The notes under the pieces were generated by a model. The model was not told the DNA's origin. It worked only from the letters and a program-made list of their open reading frames with translations, and made no database searches. Position numbers and translations under genes: made by a program. A DNA stretch of 27,560 bases from JBFKOL01 sp041628815 (lineage in GTDB: Bacteria; Bacteroidota; Bacteroidia; Chitinophagales; Saprospiraceae): assembly GCA_041628815.1 (NCBI GenBank), contig JBFKOL010000018.1, forward strand, positions 1 to 27,560, written 5' to 3'. Below are positions 1 to 7,370 of the stretch, piece by piece. The stretch's first letter is position 1, and each line of letters begins with the position of its first letter.

Positions 1-470
1 TCACCGATGAGGCAGAACCAAAATTGTCCTTGCTGGGACATTTTCATCTGACAGATGCCGCGAACAAGGCATTGAGATTCTTTAAGAAAAGGAATATGGA
101 TCGATACTTCCTTCTTCTCGAGGGCGCTCAAATCGACTGGTCCGCTCACGCTAATGACGGCCCAACACTTTTGAAGCGATTAAGGTCATTTGAAGAGGCA
201 GTCAAAAGCATGCTTGACTTCGCAATGAAAGAAAACAATGTGCTGCTAATCGTTACCGCCGACCACGAGACAGGAGGTCTGATATTGTCCGAGGAATACA
301 CGGAAGGTCTTCCGGTTGAATTTACCTCCAAAACACATACTCCGGTGATGGTGCCGGTGTTTGCCTTCGGCCCGGGAAGTCAACTTTTTTCCGGGGTTTA
401 TGACAACACCGAGATTTATGAAAAGTTGGCATCCCTGGTATTGGAATCAACGGTTCAAGCAGGCCGTTAA
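1..470 (+). CDS. Alkaline phosphatase, C-terminal part (5' end outside window)
   Basis: The reading frame is open from the left edge of the window and ends at TAA 468-470, so only about the last 155 residues are present. They carry the metal-binding signatures of the alkaline phosphatase superfamily: LEGAQIDWSAHAND (the E...D...H pattern matching E322/D327/H331 of the E. coli enzyme), VTADHETGG (the Asp-His pair matching D369/H370) and a late KTHTPVMVPVFAFGPG block (matching H412). The family is periplasmic and hydrolyses phosphate monoesters with two zinc ions and one magnesium. The nucleophilic serine and signal peptide would lie upstream of the window. The next gene is convergent, so the transcript should stop in 471-694, where there is a long hairpin. 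The family is well supported; substrate preference cannot be judged. Confidence 0.9.
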   Translation, partial: TDEAEPKLSLLGHFHLTDAANKALRFFKKRNMDRYFLLLEGAQIDWSAHANDGPTLLKRLRSFEEAVKSMLDFAMKENNVLLIVTADHETGGLILSEEYTEGLPVEFTSKTHTPVMVPVFAFGPGSQLFSGVYDNTEIYEKLASLVLESTVQAGR

Positions 471-580
471 CTTCGCCTCCAATCAGTAAATCCCAAGATT
501 TCTTTTGGACAGGATCCGACCATTTGCGACATCTTCGTCCAGGGAATACCTATCGATAGAATGAGACTGCAAAATCCCGT

Positions 581-613
581 AACTTGCCGAAAGTTCCAAA
601 CTGTCGGCAAGTT
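581..613. terminator. Long near-perfect inverted repeat between convergent genes (possible bidirectional terminator)
   Basis: AACTTGCCGA (581-590) pairs perfectly with TCGGCAAGTT (604-613). Inside it, after one A/G mismatch, AGTT (592-595) pairs with AACT (599-602) around a CCA triloop. The result is a 33-nt hairpin of 10 + 4 base pairs. It lies between the stop of the phosphatase gene (470) and the stop of the convergent NUDIX gene (695), which suits a shared terminator. There is no long T-tract on either side (only TTTT on the minus strand), so it could also be a protein-binding palindrome or a dispersed repeat. Confidence 0.4.
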
Positions 614-694
614 GGTCCAAAAGGGCTCTTTATTTAACCTCCGATAGGATAAGATAATGGGGCTATCCCATAGTCCATATCCTCTGTCAAATGA

Positions 695-1441
695 TCACTG
701 GAAGTCGATGGGAAACTTTCCGGTTACAGGGACTTGTTCCGGGCAATCTGTAAATTCAAAATCTACCGAGAAAGGATCGAATTGGATAATAAGTCGGTGC
801 CTGGGCCCCACCAGGGTCGAATCCCCGGATTCATATCCTGCATCCCCGGAATACATGCTGTATACCTTACCATTTTTTCTGTCCACAACAGGGGAGACCG
901 TAATAATCCCCGAAGAAGAAAACACCGTGTCTACTTCGAGGTAATCTGAACAATTTTTGATCCGCAGCAAGCTGATCAGCGTAGGGGGGAGCATGGGCAT
1001 TGCACCCTGGAAAAGAAGATCGAAAGCCCGCTGTGGATGTATCCACTGGTGCGACACTATTTCCTGTCCGTCGATGGTTACTTCTTGTCCTGGGTCATCC
1101 AGTTTAGTATGAAAAAACCACGTTCCAAACCTTCTTTTACCACCCTCGGGAGTTGTCCAATGATAAAAGGGAATGAGCTTGTCGTGTCGAACAGTAACGC
1201 CACATTCTTCGAGACATTCGCGAACGGCAGCATTAATGGCTGCGTCTTTTTCGTGCTGGACATCTATGAAATCCGAGCGGTCGATGCGGCCACCTGGAAA
1301 CACCCAGAATCCCGGTGCAAATTTGAGTGAACGATTGCGTTTCAGCATCAACACTTCAGGACCCCTGGCGGTATCTCTCAATATCATGACGGTGGCTGCC
1401 GGGATTGATTGTTGCCCTGCCGGCCGTGAATACATATTCAT
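695..1441 (-). CDS. NUDIX hydrolase, NUDT19/RP2-like
   Basis: A 248-residue protein if it starts at ATG 1439-1441. A second ATG at 1433-1435 has AGGA six bases upstream and is an equally good start; the frame is open to 1525 but that extension looks non-coding. The core is a NUDIX fold with a split NUDIX box: FPGGRIDRSDF (residues 48-58), an insertion, then AAVRECLEECGV (71-82) with the REXXEEXG residues intact. It is followed by YHWTTPEGGKRRFGTWFF (93-110), which resembles the W-TPE---RRFDT-FF block of NUDT19-type enzymes. Those enzymes hydrolyse CoA and acyl-CoA diphosphate bonds; the specific substrate here is inference. There is no signal peptide, so it should be cytoplasmic. The roughly 100-residue C-terminal part (about 145-248) is not a region I recognise. 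Confidence 0.85.
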   Translation of the reverse strand: MNMYSRPAGQQSIPAATVMILRDTARGPEVLMLKRNRSLKFAPGFWVFPGGRIDRSDFIDVQHEKDAAINAAVRECLEECGVTVRHDKLIPFYHWTTPEGGKRRFGTWFFHTKLDDPGQEVTIDGQEIVSHQWIHPQRAFDLLFQGAMPMLPPTLISLLRIKNCSDYLEVDTVFSSSGIITVSPVVDRKNGKVYSMYSGDAGYESGDSTLVGPRHRLIIQFDPFSVDFEFTDCPEQVPVTGKFPIDFQ

Positions 1442-1577
1442 TCCTGATAAGACGATGTTGCAATAAGGTGGCAAGATACACAAGTCTGCAGCCCTCGACG
1501 TTGATATCTGTTCCAGACCCGTCATTCCTCGCAGATGGGCAGAGACCGATCGGACAATTTTGCCCTATGGAAATGAG

Positions 1578-1670
1578 TCAATGCAACAATACTCCATATA
1601 TGAGGATGCCGAGAAAACCGATGATGTACATGATAAAGACGGCATTTCGGAACTGCTGCGCGAGTTTCAT
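1578..1670 (-). CDS. Possible 30-residue single-pass membrane peptide
   Basis: ATG at 1668-1670 and TGA at 1578-1580 enclose 30 codons. The peptide begins MKLAQQFRNAVF and continues with an uninterrupted hydrophobic stretch rich in Ile, Leu, Phe and Gly up to VLLH. That gives a short basic N-terminus followed by one transmembrane helix of about 19 residues, a layout seen in genuine small membrane proteins. It points the same way as the NUDIX gene, 137 bases downstream, so the two could share a transcript. There is no clear Shine-Dalgarno sequence or TAnnTTTG promoter. I do not recognise the family. It may be chance, because short hydrophobic frames are not rare. Confidence 0.3.
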   Translation of the reverse strand: MKLAQQFRNAVFIMYIIGFLGILIYGVLLH

Positions 1671-1716
1671 TATAGAATCTTTAAGGTTGACAAAATGGGT
1701 GACTGAATCCTATTTG

Positions 1717-1834
1717 AATGCTTCTAATGTGGTTGAATTAGGGTTTATCCTGCAAGTTTTGACGACGTATGCTTGTCAAAAGACGATTTGACAAGCAGAT
1801 TTTCGATCTCCGGATATTGGTCCGGCTTTTTTTT
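1717..1834 (+). ncRNA. Candidate small RNA with hairpins and U-tail
   Basis: A sigma70-like pair, TTGACA (1687-1692) and TATTTG (1711-1716) with 18 bases between, is followed by about 115 bases without a convincing gene. The stretch ends with three consecutive potential hairpins: GCTTGTCAAA/TTTGACAAGC (1771-1780 with 1787-1796), AGAT/ATCT (1797-1800 with 1806-1809), and CCGGA/TCCGG (1810-1814 with 1821-1825) followed by a U-tract. Together they outline a short transcript of about 110 nt. The promoter is not the usual Bacteroidota TTG/TAnnTTTG type and no known RNA family is recognised, so this stays a hypothesis. Confidence 0.22.
1810..1834 (+). terminator. Rho-independent terminator-like hairpin with T8 tail
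   Basis: CCGGA (1810-1814) pairs with TCCGG (1821-1825) across a 6-nt loop and is followed by C and then eight T residues (1827-1834). The orientation stops plus-strand transcription, yet no plus-strand gene lies just upstream. It either ends an unannotated RNA or insulates the cytochrome gene starting at 1891. The stem is short, so efficiency is uncertain. Confidence 0.5.
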
Positions 1835-1890
1835 AAGTATATCTACAGAACACCCTAATTTCAACACATTAATCATAAAACTGTGCAACC

Positions 1891-2844
1891 ATGAAACGCT
1901 TCTTTAAATATTTTGGGCTTTTGGTCCTTTTAATTATCGCTATCGCCATCCTGGCAGGTATTGTAATTAATGCTAAAGGCATCCCATTTTATGAAAACAA
2001 AGCGCCGGATCTCACCATCTCGGTAGATAGTGCGGGAATAGCTGAGGGTGCGAGAATGGCAAGTATGCTTTGTGTATCCTGCCATGGCTCTAATGACGGA
2101 CGGCTGGGAGGCAATCATATGGTCGACGCTGCTGAATTTGGTGAAATCCATGCTCCCAATATCACACAGCACCCTACCTTTGGCATTACCGATTATACAG
2201 ATGGTGAAATCGCTTATCTTCTCAGAACTGGCATCAAGAAGGACGGACAATATGCACCGCCGTATATGGTAAAATTGCCTTTAATGTCAGATGAGGATTT
2301 GCACAACGTGATAGCCTTTTTAAGGTCAGATCACCCAATGGTACAGCCTTCGGATAACGACGAACCTCTCAGCAAACCCAATTTTCTGACCAAAATGCTC
2401 AGCAAGATAGCTTTCAAACCTTTGCCTTATCCAGATCAACCCATTCCGGAGCCCGATCGCTCTGACAAGGTCTCATGGGGCCGATACCTGGCCACCGCTA
2501 AATTTGACTGTTTCAGTTGCCATAGTGCCGACTTTAAGACATTAAACCCAATGGAGCCTCACAAGACACCCGGATTTATGGGAGGAGGTAACCCTATACC
2601 GGACCTGGAAGGAATGATCATTCTAAGCGCTAATCTGACCATGGATAAAGAGACGGGTCTTGGAAATTGGACCGAAGCGGAATTTATGAGAACGGTGAAA
2701 CTCGGAATAAGACCTGACGGGAGTCAAGTGCGCTTTCCCATGCTTCCGTATACCTTACTCACGGATGAAGAATTATCCGCGATTTGGGCCTATCTGCAGA
2801 CGGTACCTGTGATCCGAAACCCAAATGATCAGACGCCTTTTTAG
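1891..2844 (+). CDS. Membrane-anchored diheme cytochrome c
   Basis: A 317-residue protein with an N-terminal hydrophobic helix (about 8-27) that acts as an uncleaved signal anchor, placing two class I cytochrome c domains in the periplasm. The heme attachment motifs are CVSCH (61-65) and CFSCH (207-211). Probable axial Met ligands are M126 (in APPYMVK) and M284 (in RFPMLPY). Blocks such as APNITQHPTFGI and SANLTMDKETGLG resemble the cytochrome subunits of membrane-bound alcohol, aldehyde or nicotinate dehydrogenases. No dehydrogenase partner is adjacent, so it may be a general periplasmic electron carrier. It stands alone, with 156 bases to the next gene. The cytochrome assignment is firm; the partner is unknown. 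Confidence 0.88.
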   Translation: MKRFFKYFGLLVLLIIAIAILAGIVINAKGIPFYENKAPDLTISVDSAGIAEGARMASMLCVSCHGSNDGRLGGNHMVDAAEFGEIHAPNITQHPTFGITDYTDGEIAYLLRTGIKKDGQYAPPYMVKLPLMSDEDLHNVIAFLRSDHPMVQPSDNDEPLSKPNFLTKMLSKIAFKPLPYPDQPIPEPDRSDKVSWGRYLATAKFDCFSCHSADFKTLNPMEPHKTPGFMGGGNPIPDLEGMIILSANLTMDKETGLGNWTEAEFMRTVKLGIRPDGSQVRFPMLPYTLLTDEELSAIWAYLQTVPVIRNPNDQTPF

Positions 2845-2943
2845 GTGCTCATCAATAAGGAGTAAAGTGGCGAAAACAAGTCTATGGGGTTTGCATCGAA
2901 GCAAGGGATAGTAATCACCGTGTCCATGTCGTAGGACATTTTA

Positions 2944-2951
2944 TACATTTG
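2944..2951 (+). promoter_or_regulatory. Candidate Bacteroidota -7 element (TACATTTG)
   Basis: TACATTTG matches the TAnnTTTG consensus and lies 49 bases before the ATG of the outer-membrane barrel gene. No TTG is found at the expected 17-23-base distance upstream. A small inverted repeat, TGTCC/GGACA (2921-2925 with 2934-2938), sits just in front of it and could be an operator. Confidence 0.35.
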
Positions 2952-3000
2952 TGGGTATCCGAAGGGAACAGAACAAATTGCCTTTCAGATTGATGAATTT

Positions 3001-3621
3001 ATGAATAAGATGATACGGATATTGATTGCATGCGCCTGTGTCTTGTGCGGCTTTGAGCTCAATGGACAGTTTGCCTATGGCCTTACTGCCAAGACCGATC
3101 TGTACGCACGTTACAGCAATCCTAAAGAGGGTATTGCTTCTCCATCTTCGGGCAGTGCTTTGTTGAATGTAGGTCTCGGTCCCAAGCTATGGTTTGGTGG
3201 CGACAACTTTACATTTTCTCCTGAAGCGGCGGTGATTTTTTCTCCCCTGGCTTTGAGTACCGGTGATTTCAAAGGTATCGGCGCACTTAGCTTTCCGGTC
3301 TTGGCCAAATTCCATTTTCTAGGGATGTCAAATATGAACTTGGACGGCAAATTTGGTTTTGCCCTGGGAATGGGGTATCAATGGTCGCGTACGGAGCTCT
3401 TCGGGTTGAAGGACTCCTTTGTTGATCAGGGAGTTACAAGGTCTTATTTCAGGACCACTGTCATCGAGGTCGATTTTGGGTTTGGATTGAGCGGATTTAA
3501 TTTGCATGGATTTATAAGATATGGATTCAACAAAGATGAACGGGCGAATACTTTCAATTTCGGATTGGGGTATGATTTCAACCTACCTTTGTTGCGCAAA
3601 GCCACCGATCCCGAATTCTGA
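3001..3621 (+). CDS. Small outer-membrane beta-barrel protein, function unknown
   Basis: A 206-residue protein with a Sec signal peptide (basic start, hydrophobic core about 6-18, likely cleavage after the LNGQ region around residue 23). The mature part alternates short hydrophobic/aromatic strands with Gly-rich turns (for example LLNVGLGPKLWF, GKFGFALGMGYQW, HGFIRYGF and FNFGLGYDFNL), the pattern of an 8- to 10-stranded outer-membrane barrel. It resembles the generic porin-like/PorT-type barrels common in Bacteroidota, but I cannot name a family. Its TGA shares one base with the ATG of murB (TGATG), so the two are probably co-translated even though no functional link is obvious. No conserved catalytic residues are visible. 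Confidence 0.75.
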   Translation: MNKMIRILIACACVLCGFELNGQFAYGLTAKTDLYARYSNPKEGIASPSSGSALLNVGLGPKLWFGGDNFTFSPEAAVIFSPLALSTGDFKGIGALSFPVLAKFHFLGMSNMNLDGKFGFALGMGYQWSRTELFGLKDSFVDQGVTRSYFRTTVIEVDFGFGLSGFNLHGFIRYGFNKDERANTFNFGLGYDFNLPLLRKATDPEF

Positions 3622-4658
3622 TGAAGAAGTCTCAATTTTTACATACAACTGCAGATCTTAACACTTTTGGCGTAGAACATCCGTGCACATCCATTCACGT
3701 AGTAGAACGTGAACAAACCCTCCAGGACCTATTGCACCGGTTGGAGGATCCGCTCGTTTTGGGGGGTGGAAGCAATGTCCTTTTTACGGGTCCTATGGAA
3801 AGGCCATTATTGATCATGGCCAATGACACCATCGACGTTGTCGGGGAATCCTCTAGTGCCGTACTGGTAAGGTGCGGTGCAGGAACCCACTGGCACAAAT
3901 TGGTACTTTGGGCGGTGGCACACGACTATGGGGGGATAGAAAACCTGTCGCTGATACCCGGAAAATGTGGAGCGGCCCCAATGCAAAATATCGGGGCATA
4001 TGGCGTTGAACTGGAATCGGTGTTTGTCGAGTTGGAAGCTATGCGTATACATGATCAGAAAAGAATGATCTTTGACGGGGACGATTGTCAATTTGGGTAC
4101 AGAAGCAGCATCTTCAAGCATGAATTGGCAGACCAGTTGGTCATCACCAATGTGACGTTGCGGCTTGCAAAAAAGGGTCATCACCATCTTCAACTGGAAT
4201 ACGGTGCCATAAGATCTAAGCTGGAAGAGATGGGAGTACGGAATCCGGGCATAGACGATGTCAGCAGGGCTGTCATTGATATCAGGAGATCAAAGCTTCC
4301 CGATCCAGTCGAGCTGCCAAATGCTGGTAGTTTTTTCAAAAACCCCATCGTAACCCATGAAAAGTACCAAAAATTGATCGATCAATATCCGCATATGCCG
4401 CACTATCCGGCTGCTGCTGGCGTCAAACTTGCTGCCGGATGGCTCATAGAACAATGCGGCTGGAAGGGGAAGAGGATTGGACAGGTGGGTACCTACCCAT
4501 ACCAGGCATTGGTCATCGTCAACTATGGGACGCATGATGGCAAAGAAATACTCGCCTTTTCTGAAAAGATCCAGCAATCTGTGGCAGAGAATTTTGGAAT
4601 CAATCTAGAGAGAGAGGTCAATGTATATGGGCTGGAAGACGACGCACTAGGTTCATAA
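3621..4658 (+). CDS. murB: UDP-N-acetylenolpyruvoylglucosamine reductase (type I MurB)
   Basis: The 345-residue flavoenzyme reduces enolpyruvyl-UDP-GlcNAc to UDP-MurNAc with NADPH in cytoplasmic peptidoglycan precursor synthesis. The FAD-binding domain shows VLGGGSNVLF (46-55) and the signature IPGKCGAAPMQNIGAYG (112-128). Catalytic residues are in place: R161 in FGYRSSIF, the proton-donor serine S237 in NAGSFFKNP, and a C-terminal glutamate in LEREVNVYG (E332). Length and the YRSS insertion fit the E. coli-like type I enzyme. The ATG overlaps the upstream stop by one base. The gene ends 14 bases from the convergent MCE gene with no obvious terminator between them. Confidence 0.97.
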   Translation: MKKSQFLHTTADLNTFGVEHPCTSIHVVEREQTLQDLLHRLEDPLVLGGGSNVLFTGPMERPLLIMANDTIDVVGESSSAVLVRCGAGTHWHKLVLWAVAHDYGGIENLSLIPGKCGAAPMQNIGAYGVELESVFVELEAMRIHDQKRMIFDGDDCQFGYRSSIFKHELADQLVITNVTLRLAKKGHHHLQLEYGAIRSKLEEMGVRNPGIDDVSRAVIDIRRSKLPDPVELPNAGSFFKNPIVTHEKYQKLIDQYPHMPHYPAAAGVKLAAGWLIEQCGWKGKRIGQVGTYPYQALVIVNYGTHDGKEILAFSEKIQQSVAENFGINLEREVNVYGLEDDALGS

Positions 4659-4672
4659 ACCGAGTATTGAGG

Positions 4673-5776
4673 TTAGTTGTTGGCCTGTACTTTTTCTTTT
4701 TTTATCTCCTGTTGTTCATAAGCAGGATCCTCCTCCGGCAATGTATAGGCGTTGCCTTTGCGACCAAATACCGAAAGACGAACGTATCGTTTGGGATTGA
4801 GTCGCAGATCCTGCAACAGCAGTGCCAGGTGCTCCGTGGTGGCTTCCAGGTTGTCGTAGATTTCGGGGTTATTCAGCAACTGAGCCAGGCTCCCTTTGCC
4901 GTCCTCGACTTTTGTGAGCAGGTCATTGATCTTCCCAAATGAGTCATTGGCCTTGCTAACCGTAGTTTCAAGCTCTTTCAAAACAGAATTGGTCCTGTCG
5001 AAGGTCTCATCGGTTTTGCCAAAGGCGGTACCAAGGTCGGCATCCACCAATTGCTGGGATAACTCGGCAAAATTGCGAATCATTCTTTCCATATCCTGGT
5101 TGGTGCTCGCCAGTGACGTACTCACCACGGCCATCCCTTCTGCGGTAGTATTGAGATCGTCATAAGTACTTCTTATCAGACTGTTCATAGCATCGGTCAG
5201 AGATGCAAGGTTAGACATTGACTGTTCGAGGTTGAGAATCGTTTTTGTTACAGCATTGTCCGCATCCTTATCACTGAGACTTGCCAGCAGGCTATCCATT
5301 ACCGGCCTCATTTCGTGACGGAGGGTGGCGATGTAATCTTTTAAATTGTCCTTTCCTATCATGGCGTCGAGCACTCCCCTTAAGCCAGGCTGAAAGCGAT
5401 AACCGCTTTCAGCGCAGTCTGCACCACTGCACACCGTATCAAAGTCAAGGATAATTTTCTTGCTGCCTACAAGGCTATTGTCTGCCGCCAATACAGCTAT
5501 GGTGCTTTTGGGCAGCCTGTATTCACCCTGCACCTCAAACTTGATGATCATGGTACGTGTGTTCTCAGGGTTCAGGGAAATATCAGAAACGCTGCCTACC
5601 ACAAAACCGTTAATCTCCACAGGGGCAGCTGTCTTGAGACCCTCTATGTTGCCATAAACGACTTCAAAGGATTTTACTTCTTTCAGGATGTTTTTCCCTT
5701 TCATGAACTGAAACATCCAGACCATTAAGGTAATGGCGATCAGTGAAATCAATCCAATCTTTAGTTCTTTAGACAT
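4673..5776 (-). CDS. MCE-domain lipid transport protein (MlaD-like)
   Basis: A 367-residue protein with one N-terminal transmembrane helix (about 7-25) and a single MCE domain (about 36-113: VYGNIEGLKTAAPVEINGFVVGSV, then the LAADNSLVGSK block). A long mostly helical, low-hydrophobicity C-terminal region (about 135-315) has a coiled-coil look, and the tail is charged. MCE proteins form hexameric rings that carry lipids between inner and outer membranes, usually with an MlaE/MlaF ABC transporter. Those partners are not in this window. A CxxxxC pair (CSGADC, 116-121) follows the MCE domain and could form a disulfide. It lies 120 bases downstream of the amidase gene in the same direction and is probably co-transcribed with it. 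Confidence 0.9.
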   Translation of the reverse strand: MSKELKIGLISLIAITLMVWMFQFMKGKNILKEVKSFEVVYGNIEGLKTAAPVEINGFVVGSVSDISLNPENTRTMIIKFEVQGEYRLPKSTIAVLAADNSLVGSKKIILDFDTVCSGADCAESGYRFQPGLRGVLDAMIGKDNLKDYIATLRHEMRPVMDSLLASLSDKDADNAVTKTILNLEQSMSNLASLTDAMNSLIRSTYDDLNTTAEGMAVVSTSLASTNQDMERMIRNFAELSQQLVDADLGTAFGKTDETFDRTNSVLKELETTVSKANDSFGKINDLLTKVEDGKGSLAQLLNNPEIYDNLEATTEHLALLLQDLRLNPKRYVRLSVFGRKGNAYTLPEEDPAYEQQEIKKEKVQANN

Positions 5777-5896
5777 GATGACGGATTAAAATTGATGCAA
5801 TATACAATCTCCTGCTTTGTGGATATGGGTTAAACGCCATCACAAGACGAACGTTGTACGACAAATTGAATTTTTTATAGTCTTACTTGCCTTGTA

Positions 5897-7171
5897 TCAA
5901 CTGCCTATGTCGGAGAGTCTGACCCTTTCTTCACCATTGTAGGCTACGACGAAGGCGCCGTTGAACCCCATGGCGCGCACTCTTATTTGCTCTTGGATTG
6001 CCTCTTCAAGATTCTCGTATTGACCAACGACATATTTAAAAAGATCGTCTTCAACTTTTACCTCCAGGTTGCCCAACATATCGTAGCGCCCGATTTCGTG
6101 CGCGGGCATCGGTTTCTTCGTGGAAGCAACCTGGACTTTAAAAACGACGGACCTGCTGCTGGTTTGTTGATGGTATGGTATCTTAGGAGTAGAGCTCTCT
6201 GTGGTATCATCTGTATAACTATGGTCGTCTGAAGATGGTGGATCATTATCGGTTGCCAAACTGGCGTGTTTTGCAGTTTCGCCGTTTGTGCTCTCTTCCA
6301 TTTCCAGACCAGGTCCTGGTGCTGCAACTGATTGTGCAAGGAGATTCTTTTGAGTAATGACGTCCCTGCCATATTCCGCCAATGCCATCGCCACAGAGCG
6401 TGAAAGTTTTTTTTGTCCTTCCTCGCTGAGGACGTAGGTTTCGTCAGAGGCATTGCTCAAGAAGGCCGATTCTATGAGTATGGCGGGCATCGTAGCCTTT
6501 CTAAGCAGAACGAAACCAGCCTGTCGAACCCCGCGATCCATCAGCCCCGCCTTGGATTTGACATGCTTTTGAACACGCTGTGCCACTCCAATACTCTGAC
6601 CCAGGTGGTCATTTTGGATGGCTGAAAGAAGGATATGACCTTCCACGGAAAAAGGGTCAAAATCGGTGTAATTCTCGAGGTAATCATCTTCCAGAAGCAC
6701 AGAGGAATTTTCTCTTTTGGCGACTTCGAGGTTTTCGTCTGACGAGTGCAGGCCCATCACATAGGTTTCAGTACCCGTAGCAGATCGGGCATGAGGACTG
6801 GAATTGCAATGAACGGAGACAAAAAGGTCCGCTTTTATATCATTGGCAAGGCCAATTCGCTTATCCAGAGGAACAAATACATCGCTTTCGCGGGTGTAAA
6901 CCACTTTTGCCCCGGGCATCATGTCTTGCAACGTATTGCCTATTTGCATGGAGATCTGGAGGACAACATCTTTTTCATGGCTATCTGCCCCCGAAGTACC
7001 ATAATCATGACCACCATGACCGGGATCGATGACGACCGTAAATCCTGTGTCACCCTTTAAATAAGTCACCTGGGATAAGGTAACACTTGCATGCAGTAGC
7101 AACACTGCCCATATCCACAGCGTTACTGAAGAGGTAAGCTTAGTTTTCATCACATCTTTAGATTTTGGCAT
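5897..7171 (-). CDS. N-acetylmuramoyl-L-alanine amidase with C-terminal SPOR-like domain
   Basis: A 424-residue secreted enzyme that cuts the amide bond between MurNAc and the stem peptide. It has a signal peptide (hydrophobic core 16-30); Met8 at 7148-7150 is an alternative start giving a more compact signal sequence. The Amidase_3 domain (about 44-270) keeps the zinc ligands H52 in DPGHGG, E66 in HEKD and H121 in SVHCN, and the catalytic glutamate E234 in LIESAFLSN. An acidic, Ser/Thr-rich linker (about 275-338) leads to a SPOR-like domain (about 341-411), beginning FKVQVAS, which would direct the enzyme to denuded septal peptidoglycan. The gene is divergent from lptD and upstream of the MCE gene. 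I infer a role in cell separation. Confidence 0.92.
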   Translation of the reverse strand: MPKSKDVMKTKLTSSVTLWIWAVLLLHASVTLSQVTYLKGDTGFTVVIDPGHGGHDYGTSGADSHEKDVVLQISMQIGNTLQDMMPGAKVVYTRESDVFVPLDKRIGLANDIKADLFVSVHCNSSPHARSATGTETYVMGLHSSDENLEVAKRENSSVLLEDDYLENYTDFDPFSVEGHILLSAIQNDHLGQSIGVAQRVQKHVKSKAGLMDRGVRQAGFVLLRKATMPAILIESAFLSNASDETYVLSEEGQKKLSRSVAMALAEYGRDVITQKNLLAQSVAAPGPGLEMEESTNGETAKHASLATDNDPPSSDDHSYTDDTTESSTPKIPYHQQTSSRSVVFKVQVASTKKPMPAHEIGRYDMLGNLEVKVEDDLFKYVVGQYENLEEAIQEQIRVRAMGFNGAFVVAYNGEERVRLSDIGS

Positions 7172-7370
7172 TAATTAGATCCACTTTGCCAAACCATGGT
7201 CCATAGACCAATTGCAAAATAAGTGATTTACAAGAATTTACATATTAAATAATTAATTTAATTGTGATTATTTCACCCAATTCATTGAAATTAAAGTTCA
7301 ATCTTTGCAAAATCCGATTCATTGCATAATTAAGGAAAGTGTCTTGTGATTTTGGGGATATGACTAAAAG
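7172..7370. promoter_or_regulatory. Divergent promoter region, amidase / lptD
   Basis: About 200 bases separate the two outward-facing envelope genes and are markedly AT-rich in the middle (7229-7275). No full TTG/TAnnTTTG pair is visible on either strand; AATCTTTG (7299-7306) is a one-mismatch -7 candidate for lptD. A 14-base palindrome, TGGTC-CATA-GACCA (7197-7210), lies close to the amidase start and could be an operator, although its length does not exclude chance. Confidence 0.4.

Larger units (their letters stand above)
1442..1890. other. Gene-poor intergenic region
   Basis: About 450 bases separate the NUDIX gene from the diheme cytochrome gene. No conserved protein gene is visible. 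What I can see is a 30-codon membrane-peptide frame on the minus strand (1578-1670), a sigma70-like TTGACA/TATTTG pair on the plus strand (1687-1716), a 10-bp stem (1771-1796), and a hairpin followed by eight T residues (1810-1834). These are listed separately. The last 56 bases, in front of the cytochrome gene, hold no promoter that I recognise. Confidence 0.6.

Noticed and set aside
657..671. Short palindrome ATGGG-GCTAT-CCCAT near the NUDIX stop
   Set aside because: A 5-bp arm with no T-tract is common by chance; the nearby 581-613 hairpin is the better terminator candidate.
804..835. A tRNA T-arm-like stretch (GGGTCGAATCCCC)
   Set aside because: It lies inside the NUDIX coding sequence and no acceptor stem, D-arm or anticodon arm can be built around it.
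1405..1791. A 128-codon plus-strand frame in the gap after the NUDIX gene
   Set aside because: Its composition (many Cys, Met and Thr, no pattern of domains) is not protein-like, it overlaps the NUDIX gene start on the other strand, and its end lies inside a hairpin arm. I treat it as chance.
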